From Chlorops oryzae (Eukaryota > Arthropoda > Insecta > Diptera > Chloropidae): 64,000 nucleotides of DNA. How positions within the stretch are numbered: the stretch's first letter is position 1; every line of letters starts with the position of its first letter. Under the pieces are notes generated by a model, which searched no databases, had not been told where the DNA came from, and was given only the letters and a program-made list of their open reading frames with translations. The stretch lies in assembly GCA_020466095.1 (NCBI GenBank), contig CM035806.1:120032194-120096193 (forward strand), given 5' to 3'. Shown one piece after another: positions 35,312 to 45,540 of this stretch. A program made the position numbers and the translations under genes.

Positions 35312-35385
35312 TTTTTTGAATTAGTAGTTCAAAGTTATTTCCTTACAGGATAAAAAACTTTCAATAGAAGATTTTTTAACTAATA

Positions 35386-35522
35386 ACAGGTTGGCTGATA
35401 AGTCCCCGGTCTGACACATAGATGGCGTCGCTAGTATTAAATGCATATTATTTTTATATAGTGGCAACCTTCAAATGATTCGTGTCAAAATTTGACGTCT
35501 GTAAGTCAATTAGTTTGTGAGA
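35386..35522 (+). mobile_element. Solo end of a Himar1-like mariner
   Basis: The sequence starts ACAGGTTGGCTGATAAGTCC after TA (35384-35385) and matches the terminal ~137 bp of the elements at 43323-44615 and 59756-61045, including GATGGCGTCGCTAGTATT and AATTTGACGTCTGTAAG. The match stops at GTGAGAT, exactly where the long hairpin at 35523 begins. No transposase is left. Confidence 0.85.
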
Positions 35523-35719
35523 TGACCATGATTAGAGCTCCAAATACAGCTTTGAACATGCTTACCTAGCATATTTCCCTCAATAACCACTGAGCGAGCG
35601 CATAATTGTCAAGCGCAATCGTTACGTGCTGTTTTGATATAGCGCTCGCTGAGTGGATATTGAAGAAAATATGATAGGTAAGCATCTTCAAAGCTGTATT
35701 TGGACCACTAATCATGGTC
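35523..35719. repeat. ~200-bp imperfect hairpin
   Basis: The left arm (ACCATGATTAG, TCCAAATACAGCTTTGAA, ATGCTTACCTA, AGCGAGCGC) is repeated inverted at the right with about eight mismatches in 78 bp. The loop is about 40 bases. It could be a foldback MITE or a long-hairpin RNA source. It directly abuts a broken mariner end. Confidence 0.85.
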
Positions 35720-36566
35720 CGCCCATTCTGATTTATGCATCATTTTAAAGGGGAAAAACTAAGCTTTATTTCAAAATTAAAAACTAAAAAAATAAAAAAA
35801 TGACGTCTCTCCTAGAAAATCAAGAAATAAAAATAAAATGCCATATTTTTCTCATTTACCGTTATCGAAAATTTTTTAAGTATTGTTTTCGAAAAGTTCA
35901 GAAAATTTTTTTTAAGAAACATTCGAAAAAGTTTTGAAGCGAGCCGATTTTAGCCCCATTGTAATTCAATGAAATATGTTCTTCGAAGCAAAAATCTAAA
36001 CTTTGACACCCTGTATCTCGGCAACCTGTGATTAAAATTTACTCTTTTTTTTAACAACTGTACCAAGTTTCATCCAAATCGGGGAGAAAAAATTTTGCCG
36101 ATGGTACACTTGACGTGTTTTGCCCCATATGGGCATTTCCATGAATATGTCAACCACGACTGAAAAAATAAAAGTGCTCGAAATTTTTTTCCAACACTGG
36201 CTATGGAAGGCAAAAATACTAAAATTTAATTATCTGGAAGCATTTCCAGCCAATTAAAATTTGAAAGAAAAAAAATAACGGCTTAAAGTCAATTGTCTCG
36301 TTGATTCATTTTAAGCAGTTTTGATCAACTACTTCCTCTCTTCAAACGACTCACTTCAGCTATTTGTAACATTGCATTTCTACTCTCAAATTATTGTTAC
36401 AACAACAATTTTGTGTTTTTTGAAATTATATTTGCAATTTTTTATTTTTATTTTATTTTATTGACAAAGTTTGTGTTTCTTGACGTTTGATTTTTATGTA
36501 AGTTCATTAATCTCAAAAAAGCCTTAATTTAGTTAAAAAATTTTAAAGAATAATTTTACAATAACT
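35720..36566. other. AT-rich non-coding stretch
   Basis: No gene is seen. The last ~300 bases may be the 3' untranslated part of the Penelope-type tail that follows. Confidence 0.35.
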
Positions 36567-36603
36567 TTTTTAGAATCAATAAAAAAACTCAACACCTGTG
36601 CCC

Positions 36604-36635
36604 CTGAGGATGTCACCAAAAAAAAGTGACGAAAC
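36604..36635 (+). ncRNA. Hammerhead-like motif in a Penelope-type 3' tail
   Basis: CTGAGGA is followed by one extra T, the stem GTCAC / GTGAC around an A-rich loop, and then GAAAC. This is the order of the hammerhead core (CUGANGA, stem II, GAAA). It is followed by a tail with AATAAAAC. Penelope-like elements are known to carry hammerhead motifs. The extra base before stem II makes cleavage uncertain. No coding part of the element is left next to it. Confidence 0.4.
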
Positions 36636-36639
36636 GTTG

Positions 36640-39064
36640 GGTAGTGTATGGAATAAAACTTTGTTTTATTTGCATAAAAAACCTATTGACCAAGAAGCTC
36701 AAGTTCATTGGAACACGGTTTTCAAAAAATTAAATTGGTCAAAATATTCTTTCAATTAAGTAGATTCATGAGCAAAGAGAAAATAAGGAGTTCGATTAGC
36801 GGTGTTTTTTTTATTTTCCTTGGATGCTATTCTAATGTCACGTACGATGACCAAAAACATTGTTTTTCTTCCTCATTTGTTATTTGTCGGTCGCAGGTGA
36901 ACGAAAATTAATTTCCAAATCAAGGCCATCGGGCAAATAATAGATTTAAAAAAATTTTTTTTTAATTTCGTAAAACAAAAAATTTATAAGCCAAGCAAGT
37001 TGGTCACGTACGATATCGTAAGTACTAAAAATGGTACGATTTGTTGAGAGCCCAATTGCAATTTGTTTTTTTTTTTTTTTTTATCATATGTCTAAAATTC
37101 ATTACGAGGCAACAAGAGATGAGCTTAGAATGAGCAACAAATGAGCTGGGTATTCATTCAAGGGAAAAATATGAGTTAAATAAGTATATGACAGGGTTGG
37201 GTGGCAGCGAAAACTTAACGCCGAATAATTCCGTAAAAACAATAAATTTAACCGGGACTGTCTTTGTTTGTTATAAATATATTGTTTTTTGAATCGAAAA
37301 AATATTTTTTATTGGTCATTAATGAAGAATAATAGTGGGGGAAATTATGTCACGTACGATATGTCACGTAAGATATATGAACTTTGTTCCCTATAAAATC
37401 AACTAAAGATTTTTTTAATTTAAACATAACGAATTTAAAAGGAGAAATATTTCACTAAGTGCAAGAAATTAGAAACAAAAAAATAAACTCCATTAATTCG
37501 CAGAGTCTTGCACATTTTTACAAGTACCTCAAAAGTACTTCCGTTTTTGGTCACGTACGATATAGCCCTATTTCGCTCGATATTTCCGACTCAAACATTT
37601 CAAATCTACTTAATTTTTTTTTCAAATGATAAACTCTCTGAGTGGAACATATCGACACCATTTTCTTGGAGTCACTCCAATTTTTGTAAAATCTATTCAA
37701 CTCTATTTGCGTACGAATTCCGCGTACGATTACCTGGAAATGCCCATATATCTATTATTCTATCTTTTTGCGACTAGTTAAATGGACCTAATGACTACAG
37801 GCGTGCTTGTATTCATTAATCTTTGCTAATGGGCATGAATGAGTAGTTGTAAATATATGAGTTTGCAAATGAATATTCATATTCATGTTAAATTCATGTT
37901 GGTCTCGGCCCAAGCGGCAGCAGCAGCACCAGCCTAAGCTATTATTGATGACATTATAGACGACATTCTGGCGCAGTGTGGGAGAGGGTGTTTCTTTCGA
38001 AGAAGGAAATTCGATTGAAATGACTTCATGAGAGGTTAACTGGCGGAGGGCGGAAAGAATTGCTTCCAGTTGCGATTTCCTCAAATTCATAAGCACGTTT
38101 AATGTGTCCGTGTACTACATACGTCGTATTGTCTTTCTGGGTCAACCCCGCGGACCCTAGCCAACTGAGGGCCAAAACAGACCGACTGAGTATGGAGTCA
38201 CAATTTGGTAGCGTCGTCATAGTGCGGCGTGACAGGTTTTAGCATACGACCGATACCAAGCATGGCGTGTTGCAGCTATAGTAGTTATAGCTGTATTCAC
38301 GCCATTAACTTAACATAACATGTTACCACGGGATCCGGTGCCCCGGGATGCGTTTTAGCATCCCGCCAGATATTGGGTTTGGCCCTTCGGGGAGTTTCGT
38401 GGTGGCTGTGGTAATTTATGAGGTGAGGATAGCACCGTATCCCCACCCAGGATAGCCTATTCGGGCCATACTCACTGATGAGGCAAGATGGGAACCTGGG
38501 GGAAGAAGCAGACTTCCCCTGGGGCAAAATTTAAAATGTCGATCGAAGCACCAAGTGTATGTGGTAGACACAAAACCAATAAGGATTCTGTCTTTCTGGG
38601 TAAAAGCTGAGATGAAGCTGCAGAGCTTAGATTTTTCGTTTTTTCTCTCACATTTCGAGGAAATTTTGAACGATTTGAAATTTGAAAAGATTCGATTATT
38701 TAAGTTATTATACACGTGACCTCGAACCAGTTTTGCCAGTTTTAGTGATTTTCGAATTTTTTAAAGGCATTTTTTCGGTTAAAACTTCAACCAAAATCCA
38801 CTCCAGTTACATCGAAGGGATTTTTCGTAACACTGTTTCATAATAGGATGAAAGGGAGATTTGGTATTTTAGAATTTCTTATAAAAGTTTCCTCACTTAC
38901 GAAGTTTTTGAATAATCCTACCTATTATTACCCTCGATTAATTGAGAATCGATACTAGAGGTCTCCTTGTTGCATAATCCCCTTTATATTTGGGATAACA
39001 ATCGTAGCGCAGAAAAAGAGACGATTGTTTGGTGCGAAATGGCTACTAAAATTTAAATTGAAAC
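36640..39064. other. AT-rich stretch with a 14-mer cluster
   Basis: No gene is supported. 36837-37563 holds five copies of GTCACGTACGATAT or close variants (separate entry). At 38343-38366 CGGGATGC-GTTTTA-GCATCCCG forms a hairpin inside a more GC-rich segment (38140-38540) that I cannot assign. Confidence 0.45.
36837..37563 (+). repeat. Cluster of the 14-mer GTCACGTACGATAT
   Basis: Copies are at 36837 (first 12 bases), 37003, 37349, 37363 (one change, directly abutting the previous one) and 37550. Two more CGTACGA cores are at 37710 and 37723. The flanks are not alike, so this is not a larger tandem repeat. It could be a binding-site cluster. Confidence 0.6.
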
Positions 39065-39766
39065 AAGTAAGGGTGTTATAGTCAGGCGAGCCTGACAATA
39101 GAATACCCGACACAGACACACATGTTCAAATAATTTTTAATATCAAGAGGTGTTTAAGGCCATTACGGGCCCCATATACTGACATTTGTTGAATTTCTTT
39201 ATGAAAACCGCCCTTTTGCCACGCCCACTTTTCCAATTTTTTTTGAATTCTAATCGTAGGCCTTAATATACGCTCAAATTCTAAGTTTCAGTGGAATATC
39301 TCAAAAAAATCCGATTTTGGGGCAATTTTGAGATTTTTGTGACAGACCCTAGTACTGGAGGTACCCTTAATAATGGACCTATCAAAAATTTTTTTGGAGA
39401 GGATGTTTATGGCTACAAAGGAAGTATAACTGCCAAATTTCGTTCAAGTCCCATTTGAATTTCGGGTGTAAGAGACAATATTCGAAAAACTCCCCTCTGC
39501 CACGCCCACTTTTACAATTTTTGGAAATCATATTACTGGCCTTTAAACATGATCAAATATCAACTTTCATCAAAATATCTTGAAAAACTTCGGTTTTAGA
39601 GCAGTTTTTGTGATTTTCATAACAGACCCTAGTACTGGAGGTACCCCTAAAAATGGTCCGATCGGGTCCATTCTCGAACTTGTTCTTACTCATGTCGCCG
39701 TGAGCACGCATAAAAAATTTTGTACAATTTTGAGATAGCTCAACTCCTTCGATAAGATAACTGTAT

Positions 39767-39798
<32 letters not shown>

Positions 39799-39941
39799 AC
39801 GGACGGACATGTCTAAATCGAATCTCCTGGTGACGCTGATCATTTCTATATATATTTTGTATGGTATATATCGACTGGTTCTGGGTGTTACACACAACCA
39901 CACAAACGCAATATACCCTCGACACAGAGTGTGTCGGGTAT
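39065..39941 (-). mobile_element. Helentron/mini-me-like element, family 1, copy 7 (complete)
   Basis: It is reverse oriented, starting CAAGTAAGGGTGTTATA with GTCAGGC-GA-GCCTGAC and ending in the ATACCCGACACA hairpin. The GACR array is at about 39773-39808. All body blocks seen in copy 3 are present. Confidence 0.8.
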
Positions 39942-40211
39942 AAAAACCTTAAAATCTGTTTTGAAGCTGCTAGTTCAAAAAACCGCCAGACGGCTTTCAT
40001 ATCTAGAAATTATAACTAAAACACGCTGAATACAATAGTTTAAAGCTGGATCCCTCAATTATGCAAGCATAATTTTGTTTTTTACTTTAAACATTTTACT
40101 TAATCCAAAATGCGGAGTTTGAACATCAGAACTCTTAGTTGTTAATCATTACACCGTCTTTTCAAAAAACATCATAGTTCTTAAAGTTCACTTTGAAAAT
40201 ACATATTTAAA

Positions 40212-40775
40212 CAAGTAAGAAAGCTAAAGTCGGTCAAGCCCGACTTTGAAATACCCAGCGTCCCGACATTACGAGCGCACTATGTTTTGCTTCTCTATTT
40301 GTTGGCGTGGCAGTGGGCGGGCCACATAAATTATTTCCCTACACTACGCCTTTTACTTCACAAGTTACGATAAGCCCTTATTTGTGGGCGTGGCTGGAGG
40401 AGGACGGCGTCCATTTTTTCCCAGGATATGTCCCTTTTCGTAGTTTACCAGTACACCAAATATCGATGGAATGTGTTGAGTGGCTCGCAAGTTACAAGCA
40501 TTTTACTGAAAACACAATAAATTCATTTGTGGGCGTGGCAGTTGGCTCGGCAGCAGACTCGGACCCCGATATACCTGTGTGCCAAATTTGGACTTCATTG
40601 GTTCAGCCGTTTCGGAGGAGATCCGACCACGGACGGACTGACAGACGGACTTGTCTAAATCGATTCAGTTTTTGATCCTGATCATTTCTATATATATTTG
40701 TCTATATCTCCGGAGCTTAATTCTCCCTGTTACAAGAATCGCTCAAAACTAATATACCCCGCTTACGCTGGGTAT
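40212..40775 (-). mobile_element. Helentron-like element, family 2, copy c
   Basis: It is reverse oriented with both ends: CAAGTAAGAAAGCTAAAGTC with its hairpin, and ATACCCCGCTTACGCTGGGTAT at the right. It is only about 564 bp because it has essentially no 127-bp units and a short GACR array (about 40630-40650). Confidence 0.8.
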
Positions 40776-40977
40776 AAAAATCGAAAGTCAAGAAATTTTC
40801 TTCCCCTAAAAGTATGCTCCACTTTTTTAATAAATGTGATGGAAATTGAAAATCAGCACTTATAAAATACCAATTACCGTTGCGATTTAAACGAAGTTTT
40901 GCACAGGAATTCTACTAAATACAAATAATTAACGTAATCGTCATTTTTCTGTCATAAATTTTATATATAATGTGTAT

Positions 40978-42130
40978 CAAAATAGCCGGGACTTTTTGGA
41001 ACTTCCCGAAAAAAATTATTGTGCTGCAATGTGCCCATTTTGTGCTATCATGTGCCGTTTCGAAAAAAAAAATTCCTCAAGAGATGCCATTTTTATGAGG
41101 ATGTCCTTTTTTTCGTGTCAAGTGAGCCGGGACTTTTCCTTTGATTAGAACCGCGATTATTGTGCCGGGATGTGCTCGAAATGTGCTGCAAAGCAAATGA
41201 TGAAATGCCCTATGGATTTTAAAAAGCAGTGCAAAGAAGTTCGAAAATGAAAATGCAGTACATTTTGGGATTTATTTTTTTGGGAGTACAACGCAGTACA
41301 CCGCTTCAAATATCAGTACGTTTACTCCCAAAAACAGTACGTATGGCAACCCTTGCCATCACTCAAGTCAAATTGAGTGAAAGGCCAATGTGAGAGCAGT
41401 GTTGCCAGGTTGAGGGATATTTTCCATTTGGAGGGAATTTTCGCAACAGATATTGGAAAAAGGGAAAAGGGATTTTCTTTGCTTTGTTGAACACCATATT
41501 ATGGTGACCATAAAGGGATTTTTCAATAACCGATACAAGGCCTTAAGTGGCTCATCCACATTCCAGCATGCTCCCGCGAGCGGCTCGGCTCGAGGTAATG
41601 TTCGATCGTAAGTGGTTATGTTGGTTGATGAAAAAAAGCACAATAATTTTATCCTTAAAGGCGATAAAGTTAAACTACGAGCTCATTCATATTTAAAAAC
41701 GCAGGAAAAAATAAAAACTTATGTGGTACTTTTCTATATTTGATATTAGAAATTTTTAAAAGACAGTGAGATAATGCGAAATAATAGGGCTTCAAAAAAA
41801 GTAATAAAAAATTATCTTTTTAGAGGTTTACATGAGAGAAAAATTTTGATAAACTTCTCCAAAATAATAAATTTTCTGAGACTTAACTTTTTCGGTGCTT
41901 TGTTATACTTAAATCAGTTTAAAATCCTTATAAAGTGGCATCTCTTGAGAATTTTTTTTTTTTCAATCGGCACATGATAGCACGAAATAGGCACAGTACA
42001 GCATAATAATTTTTTTCGGGAAATTCCAAAAATTTCCGGCTTACGCTGTGGGAAAAATCCTTAAGTCCCGGCTCACTTGACACAGACAAAAGGACCTCCT
42101 CATAAAAATGGCATCCCTTGAGAAATTTTT
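40978..42130. repeat. Long inverted repeat with ~0.8-kb loop
   Basis: 40978-41110 (GCCGGGACTTTTTGGAACTT..., GTGCTATCATGTGCCG, CAAGAGATGCCA) recurs inverted at 41935-42050 (TGGCATCTCTTGAG, CGGCACATGATAGCAC, ...CCGGC). A second inverted pair uses ATGAGGATGTCC and GTCAAGTGAGCCGGGACTT (41090-41140) against 42063-42120. The pattern suggests a tandem unit that was duplicated in inverted orientation. No transposase is seen in the loop. Confidence 0.7.
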
Positions 42131-42319
42131 TTTTCAGTTCAGTTATTTTGGAAGACAAACATTTTCCCCTAAATTTTTAAGGTTTTATTATTATTTTTTT
42201 TTTAATGGTTCATTTTCAAGTAAACAATTTTTGGAGTGAAAAAATTCGTTAAATACGTTTCCAAAAATCTGAGCAACGCTAAACTCAAGTGAGCATTTTG
42301 ACCAAGAAATTAAATTCGT

Positions 42320-42392
42320 TCGTTTAGCGTAATGGTTAAGGCGTTCGCCCAGCGATCTGGTGGTCAGCGGTTCGAGGCTCGGTGGAGGCGAG
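42320..42392 (+). other. tRNA-like sequence
   Basis: TAGCGTAATGGTTAAGGCG is a strong A box with D-arm features. The B-box region is GGTTCGAGGCT, 40 bases on. The sequence CCAGCGATCTGG occupies the anticodon-arm position as its own small palindrome. The T arm pairs poorly, so a functional tRNA is unlikely. It is clearly related to 43101-43173, inverted 0.8 kb away. Confidence 0.45.
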
Positions 42393-43100
42393 AAAATTTT
42401 AAGAGTAGTAAGATAAAAAAGATTTAAAATAAAAAATAGATCAACAAAAAAATATAATAATTAATAAAATAAATAAATTTGAAAAAAGTAAAAACAAAAA
42501 ATGAAATTTTTCTTTTTTCTCAGTCGCTGGTGCTAGGCCATTTTCCTGCCCCTTTTCGCTAGCGAAATGACTGGTTAAAGGTGGCGCATAAAAGGACGAC
42601 CTGTCCCCGGCAATGAGATCGTAATGTTAAATTCGCCAGCGTCTTGGATAGGAAAGGGACCGATCCCTGACACCCAGTGACTAGTGAAATCGCTAGGGTT
42701 GTGGTGGCTCCGCTGACTACTGGGTGTTTATAACAGACAAATGAAGAATTCTACTGTTACATTTTCGTGTTTTATCCCTGCAGTAATTGAGACTCACTCC
42801 CTACTCACCTATGGTGCACCTCAAAAAGACCACAACTAGTCCCCACATAATTTACTCTTACATGCATTGAACTCACCTCTTTAACATGGGGCCTACATTA
42901 GAAAGAGAGTAGTGCATGTGAGACTCACCCATGGTGAGACGTTTTGGGTGAGTTGGAGGTCAATCGAAGATTTTGTTAATTTATGGGAAAAAATTTTAAT
43001 TTTTGTTTTATTTTTTTTTTTCTTCTTTTCATTTTGTTTATTTTTTGTTTTTATTCTTTAAATCTTTTTGTTTAAACATTAGTTATGTTTTTTTAATTTT
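42393..43100. other. Spacer between two inverted tRNA-like sequences
   Basis: No gene is seen. 42800-42960 holds several near-palindromic CTCACC(C/T)ATGGTG phrases and GAACTCACCT. A similar GAACTCACC and a CTCACCTAAGGTGGG occur again at 44873 and 44981, beside the third tRNA-like sequence. Confidence 0.4.
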
Positions 43101-43173
43101 CTCGTCTCGAACGAACCTCGAACCGCTGATCTCTGGGTTGGTAAGTCTGCGTCTTAACCATTACGCTAAACAA
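43101..43173 (-). other. tRNA-like sequence
   Basis: On the minus strand TTTAGCGTAATGGTTAAGACGC gives a perfect four-pair D arm (GCGT/ACGC), and CAGCGGTTCGAGGTTCG gives the B box. The first 22 bases and the B-box region match 42320-42392 almost exactly, while the anticodon-arm region is different. It is best called a tRNA-derived repeat or pseudogene. Confidence 0.45.
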
Positions 43174-43322
43174 GGATATTTAATATGTTGATCAAATGCT
43201 GACTTGAGTTTTTAGGTGCTCAAGTTTTTGTGAAATAAAATAGAATTTTTCATAGCAAAAAATTTTCAATTGAAAAATAAATACTTTTAAAAAAAATTTA
43301 AATATGAAAAAATACTTACATA

Positions 43323-44615
43323 ACAGGTTGGCTGATAAGTCCCCGGTCTAACAAAGAAAAACACATTTTTTTGTCAAAATTCGTTTTTATTATTCAACAT
43401 AGTTCCCTTCAAGAGCGATACAACGATGATAACGACCTTCCAATTTTTTGATACCATTTTGGTAGTACTCCTTTGGTTTTGCCTCAAAATAGGCCTCAGT
43501 TGCGGCGATCAGCTCTTCATTGCAGTCAAATTTTTTCCCTGTGAGCATCCTTTTGAGGTCTGAGAACAAGAAAAAGTCGCTGGGGGCCAGATCTAGAGAA
43601 TACGGTGGGTGGGGAAGCAATTCGAAGCCTAATTCATGAATTTTTGCCATCGTTCTCAATGACTTGTGGCACGGTGCGTTGTCTTGGTGGAACAACACTT
43701 TTTTCTTCTTCATATGGGGCCGTTTTGCCGCGATTTCGACCTTCAAACGCTCCAATAACGACATATAATAATCACTGTTGATGGTTTTTCCCTTCTCAAG
43801 ATAATCGATAAAAATTATTCCATGCCCATCCAAAAAAACAGAGGCCATTACTTTGCCAGCGGACTTTTGAGTCTTTCCACGCTTCGGAGACGGTTCACCG
43901 ATCGCTGTCCACTCAGCCGACTGTCGATTGGACTCAGGAGTGTAGTGATAGAGCCATGTTTCATCCATTGTCACATATCGACGCAAAAACTCGGGTGTAT
44001 TGCGAGTTAACAGCTGCAAACACCGCTCAGAATCATCAACACGTTGTTGTTTTTGGTCAAATGTGAGCTCGCGCGGCACCCATTTTGCACAGAGCTTTTT
44101 CATATCCAAATATTGATGAATGATATGACCAACACGTTCCTTTGATATCTTTAAGGCCTCTGCTATCTCGATCAACTTCATTTTACGGTCATTCAAAATC
44201 ATTTTGTGAATTTTTTTGATGTTTTCGTCGGTAACCACCTCTTTCGGGCGTCCACTGCGTTCACCGTCCTCCGTGCTCATTTCACCACGCTTGAATTTTG
44301 CATACCAATCAATTATTGTTGATTTTCCTGGGGCAGAGTCCGGAAACTCATTATCAAGCCAAGTTTTTGCTTCCACTGTATATTTTCCCTTCAGAAAACA
44401 GTATTTTATCAAAACACGAAATTCCTTTTTTTCCATTTTTTTCACAATAACAAAAGTTGCTTCACAAAAGACGCTCTATCTCACAAACTAATTGACTTAC
44501 AGACGTCAAATTTTGACACGAATCATTTGAAAGTTGCCACTATATAAAAATAATATGCATTTAATACTAGCGACGCCATCTATGTGTCAGACCGGGGACT
44601 TATCAGCCAACCTGT
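43323..44615 (-). mobile_element. Himar1-like (irritans subfamily) mariner, copy D, intact frame
   Basis: Ends ACAGGTTGGCTGATAAGTCC and its inverse are flanked by TA at 43321-43322 and 44616-44617. Length is 1293 bp with one uninterrupted transposase frame. It lies between tRNA-like sequences and no host gene is affected. Confidence 0.95.
43390..44445 (-). CDS. Himar1-like mariner transposase, 351 residues, intact frame
   Basis: This is the DD34D transposase that cuts and inserts the element at TA, working in the nucleus as a dimer with no host factor (family knowledge). The frame starts MKKMEKKEF; family proteins usually start at the second ATG (44436), giving 348 residues. Visible parts in order are an N-terminal helix-turn-helix pair (to about residue 110), the linker WVPREL, TMDETW, HQDNAP and LAPSDFFLF, with the last two aspartates 34 residues apart, ending EGNYVE. 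Two motif changes are notable against copy E: VFLDGHG instead of VFWDGHG, and YSLDLAPSD instead of YSPDLAPSD. So the frame is open but activity is doubtful. It is the only intact protein of normal family length that I can support in the window. Confidence 0.95.
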   Translation of the reverse strand: MKKMEKKEFRVLIKYCFLKGKYTVEAKTWLDNEFPDSAPGKSTIIDWYAKFKRGEMSTEDGERSGRPKEVVTDENIKKIHKMILNDRKMKLIEIAEALKISKERVGHIIHQYLDMKKLCAKWVPRELTFDQKQQRVDDSERCLQLLTRNTPEFLRRYVTMDETWLYHYTPESNRQSAEWTAIGEPSPKRGKTQKSAGKVMASVFLDGHGIIFIDYLEKGKTINSDYYMSLLERLKVEIAAKRPHMKKKKVLFHQDNAPCHKSLRTMAKIHELGFELLPHPPYSLDLAPSDFFLFSDLKRMLTGKKFDCNEELIAATEAYFEAKPKEYYQNGIKKLEGRYHRCIALEGNYVE

Positions 44616-44721
44616 TATTAAAGAAAAAATTTTTAATTTTTCAAAATTAACTATTAAAAAAAATTAATTAAAATATGAACTTAAAAAAAAACTCTAGGCA
44701 ATAGAGAAGAAAAAAAAAAGT

Positions 44722-44799
44722 TTAATCGAGCCAGGGATCGAACCTAGACCTGCGTGGTTGCCGAGCGAGAGTCTTACGCTTTACGCTAGTCAACTGTTG
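44722..44799 (-). other. tRNA-like sequence with paired T arm and T-run
   Basis: On the minus strand ACTAGCGTAAAGCGTAAGAC stands for the A box and GGTTCGATCCC is a perfect B box. The T arm CTAGG/CCTGG pairs fully, and the presumed acceptor arms AGTTGAC and CTCGATT pair at six of seven positions (with G-U). A run of about ten T follows on this strand. The D and anticodon arms do not fold well. It is the best tRNA-like candidate in the window but still probably a pseudogene or SINE head. Confidence 0.45.
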
Positions 44800-45389
44800 A
44801 CGGTACGTCGATCAGAATGCGAACTTAAAGCAGACAACAACAAGCGCATAGCAAGAGTACAACAAAAAATGAACTCACCGCCCCTCGATCTCTTACGGAA
44901 CAGTCAGCAGTGAGACCTATAGAGGTCGACCTTAGGTTAGACGTGCTCCATAGTTTTTATGGTCTAGTTGCTAACAGTCTCACCTAAGGTGGGTCCTATT
45001 TTGCAAACTGACCGCTCTTTTACTACAGAGATGTTCGTGGTACTAGATGTACATACATAACACAAACATACGTAGATCACAGCTTCTCAGAATTTAGTTT
45101 TAATCGAGTACATATCTCCTCACCCAAAACTCAACAACTGCTACCACCGAATTGAGTTCCCTTTTCAGCTCAATTGATAAACAATTTGAAAGGGAAGTTC
45201 ATGAAACAAAAAAGCAAACGCTTATAACGCAGTTCTTTTTACATAAACTTTAACTATATACAATGAACATTGTATATATTTTGTAAATACAAGATATACA
45301 TATCTTTTAAAATGACTGATTTGTTAAAATACACTCATAAATAATAAACATGTGTGCACGCATTTTTTTTAAAGAAGTTTCTCGGGCAT

Positions 45390-45540
45390 AAGCGCTAATA
45401 ACAGACTGTCTGCTATAGATGATTTACATATTGCATATAGCAAACTGTCTACTATATGCGATATACCTGTAATAACAGAAACCGTACATAACAGACACTA
45501 TTCCCGTTCCCTTGAGGTCTGTTATAAACGATTTTCACTG
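45390..45540. mobile_element. pogo-type MITE remnant, one end
   Basis: The right end GTCTGTTATAAACGATTTTC ends CACTG before TA (45541-45542). Inside are repeated AACAGAC and ACTGTCTRCTATA phrases of the kind found near the ends of such elements. The left CAGTG end is not found, so this is a one-ended remnant. Confidence 0.4.

Noticed and set aside
38140..38540. GC-richer block with a CGGGATGC/GCATCCCG hairpin as an RNA gene
   Set aside because: Only one short stem was found and no known RNA family was recognised.
44722..44799. Functional tRNA gene
   Set aside because: The T and acceptor arms pair, but the D and anticodon arms do not, so no anticodon can be assigned.
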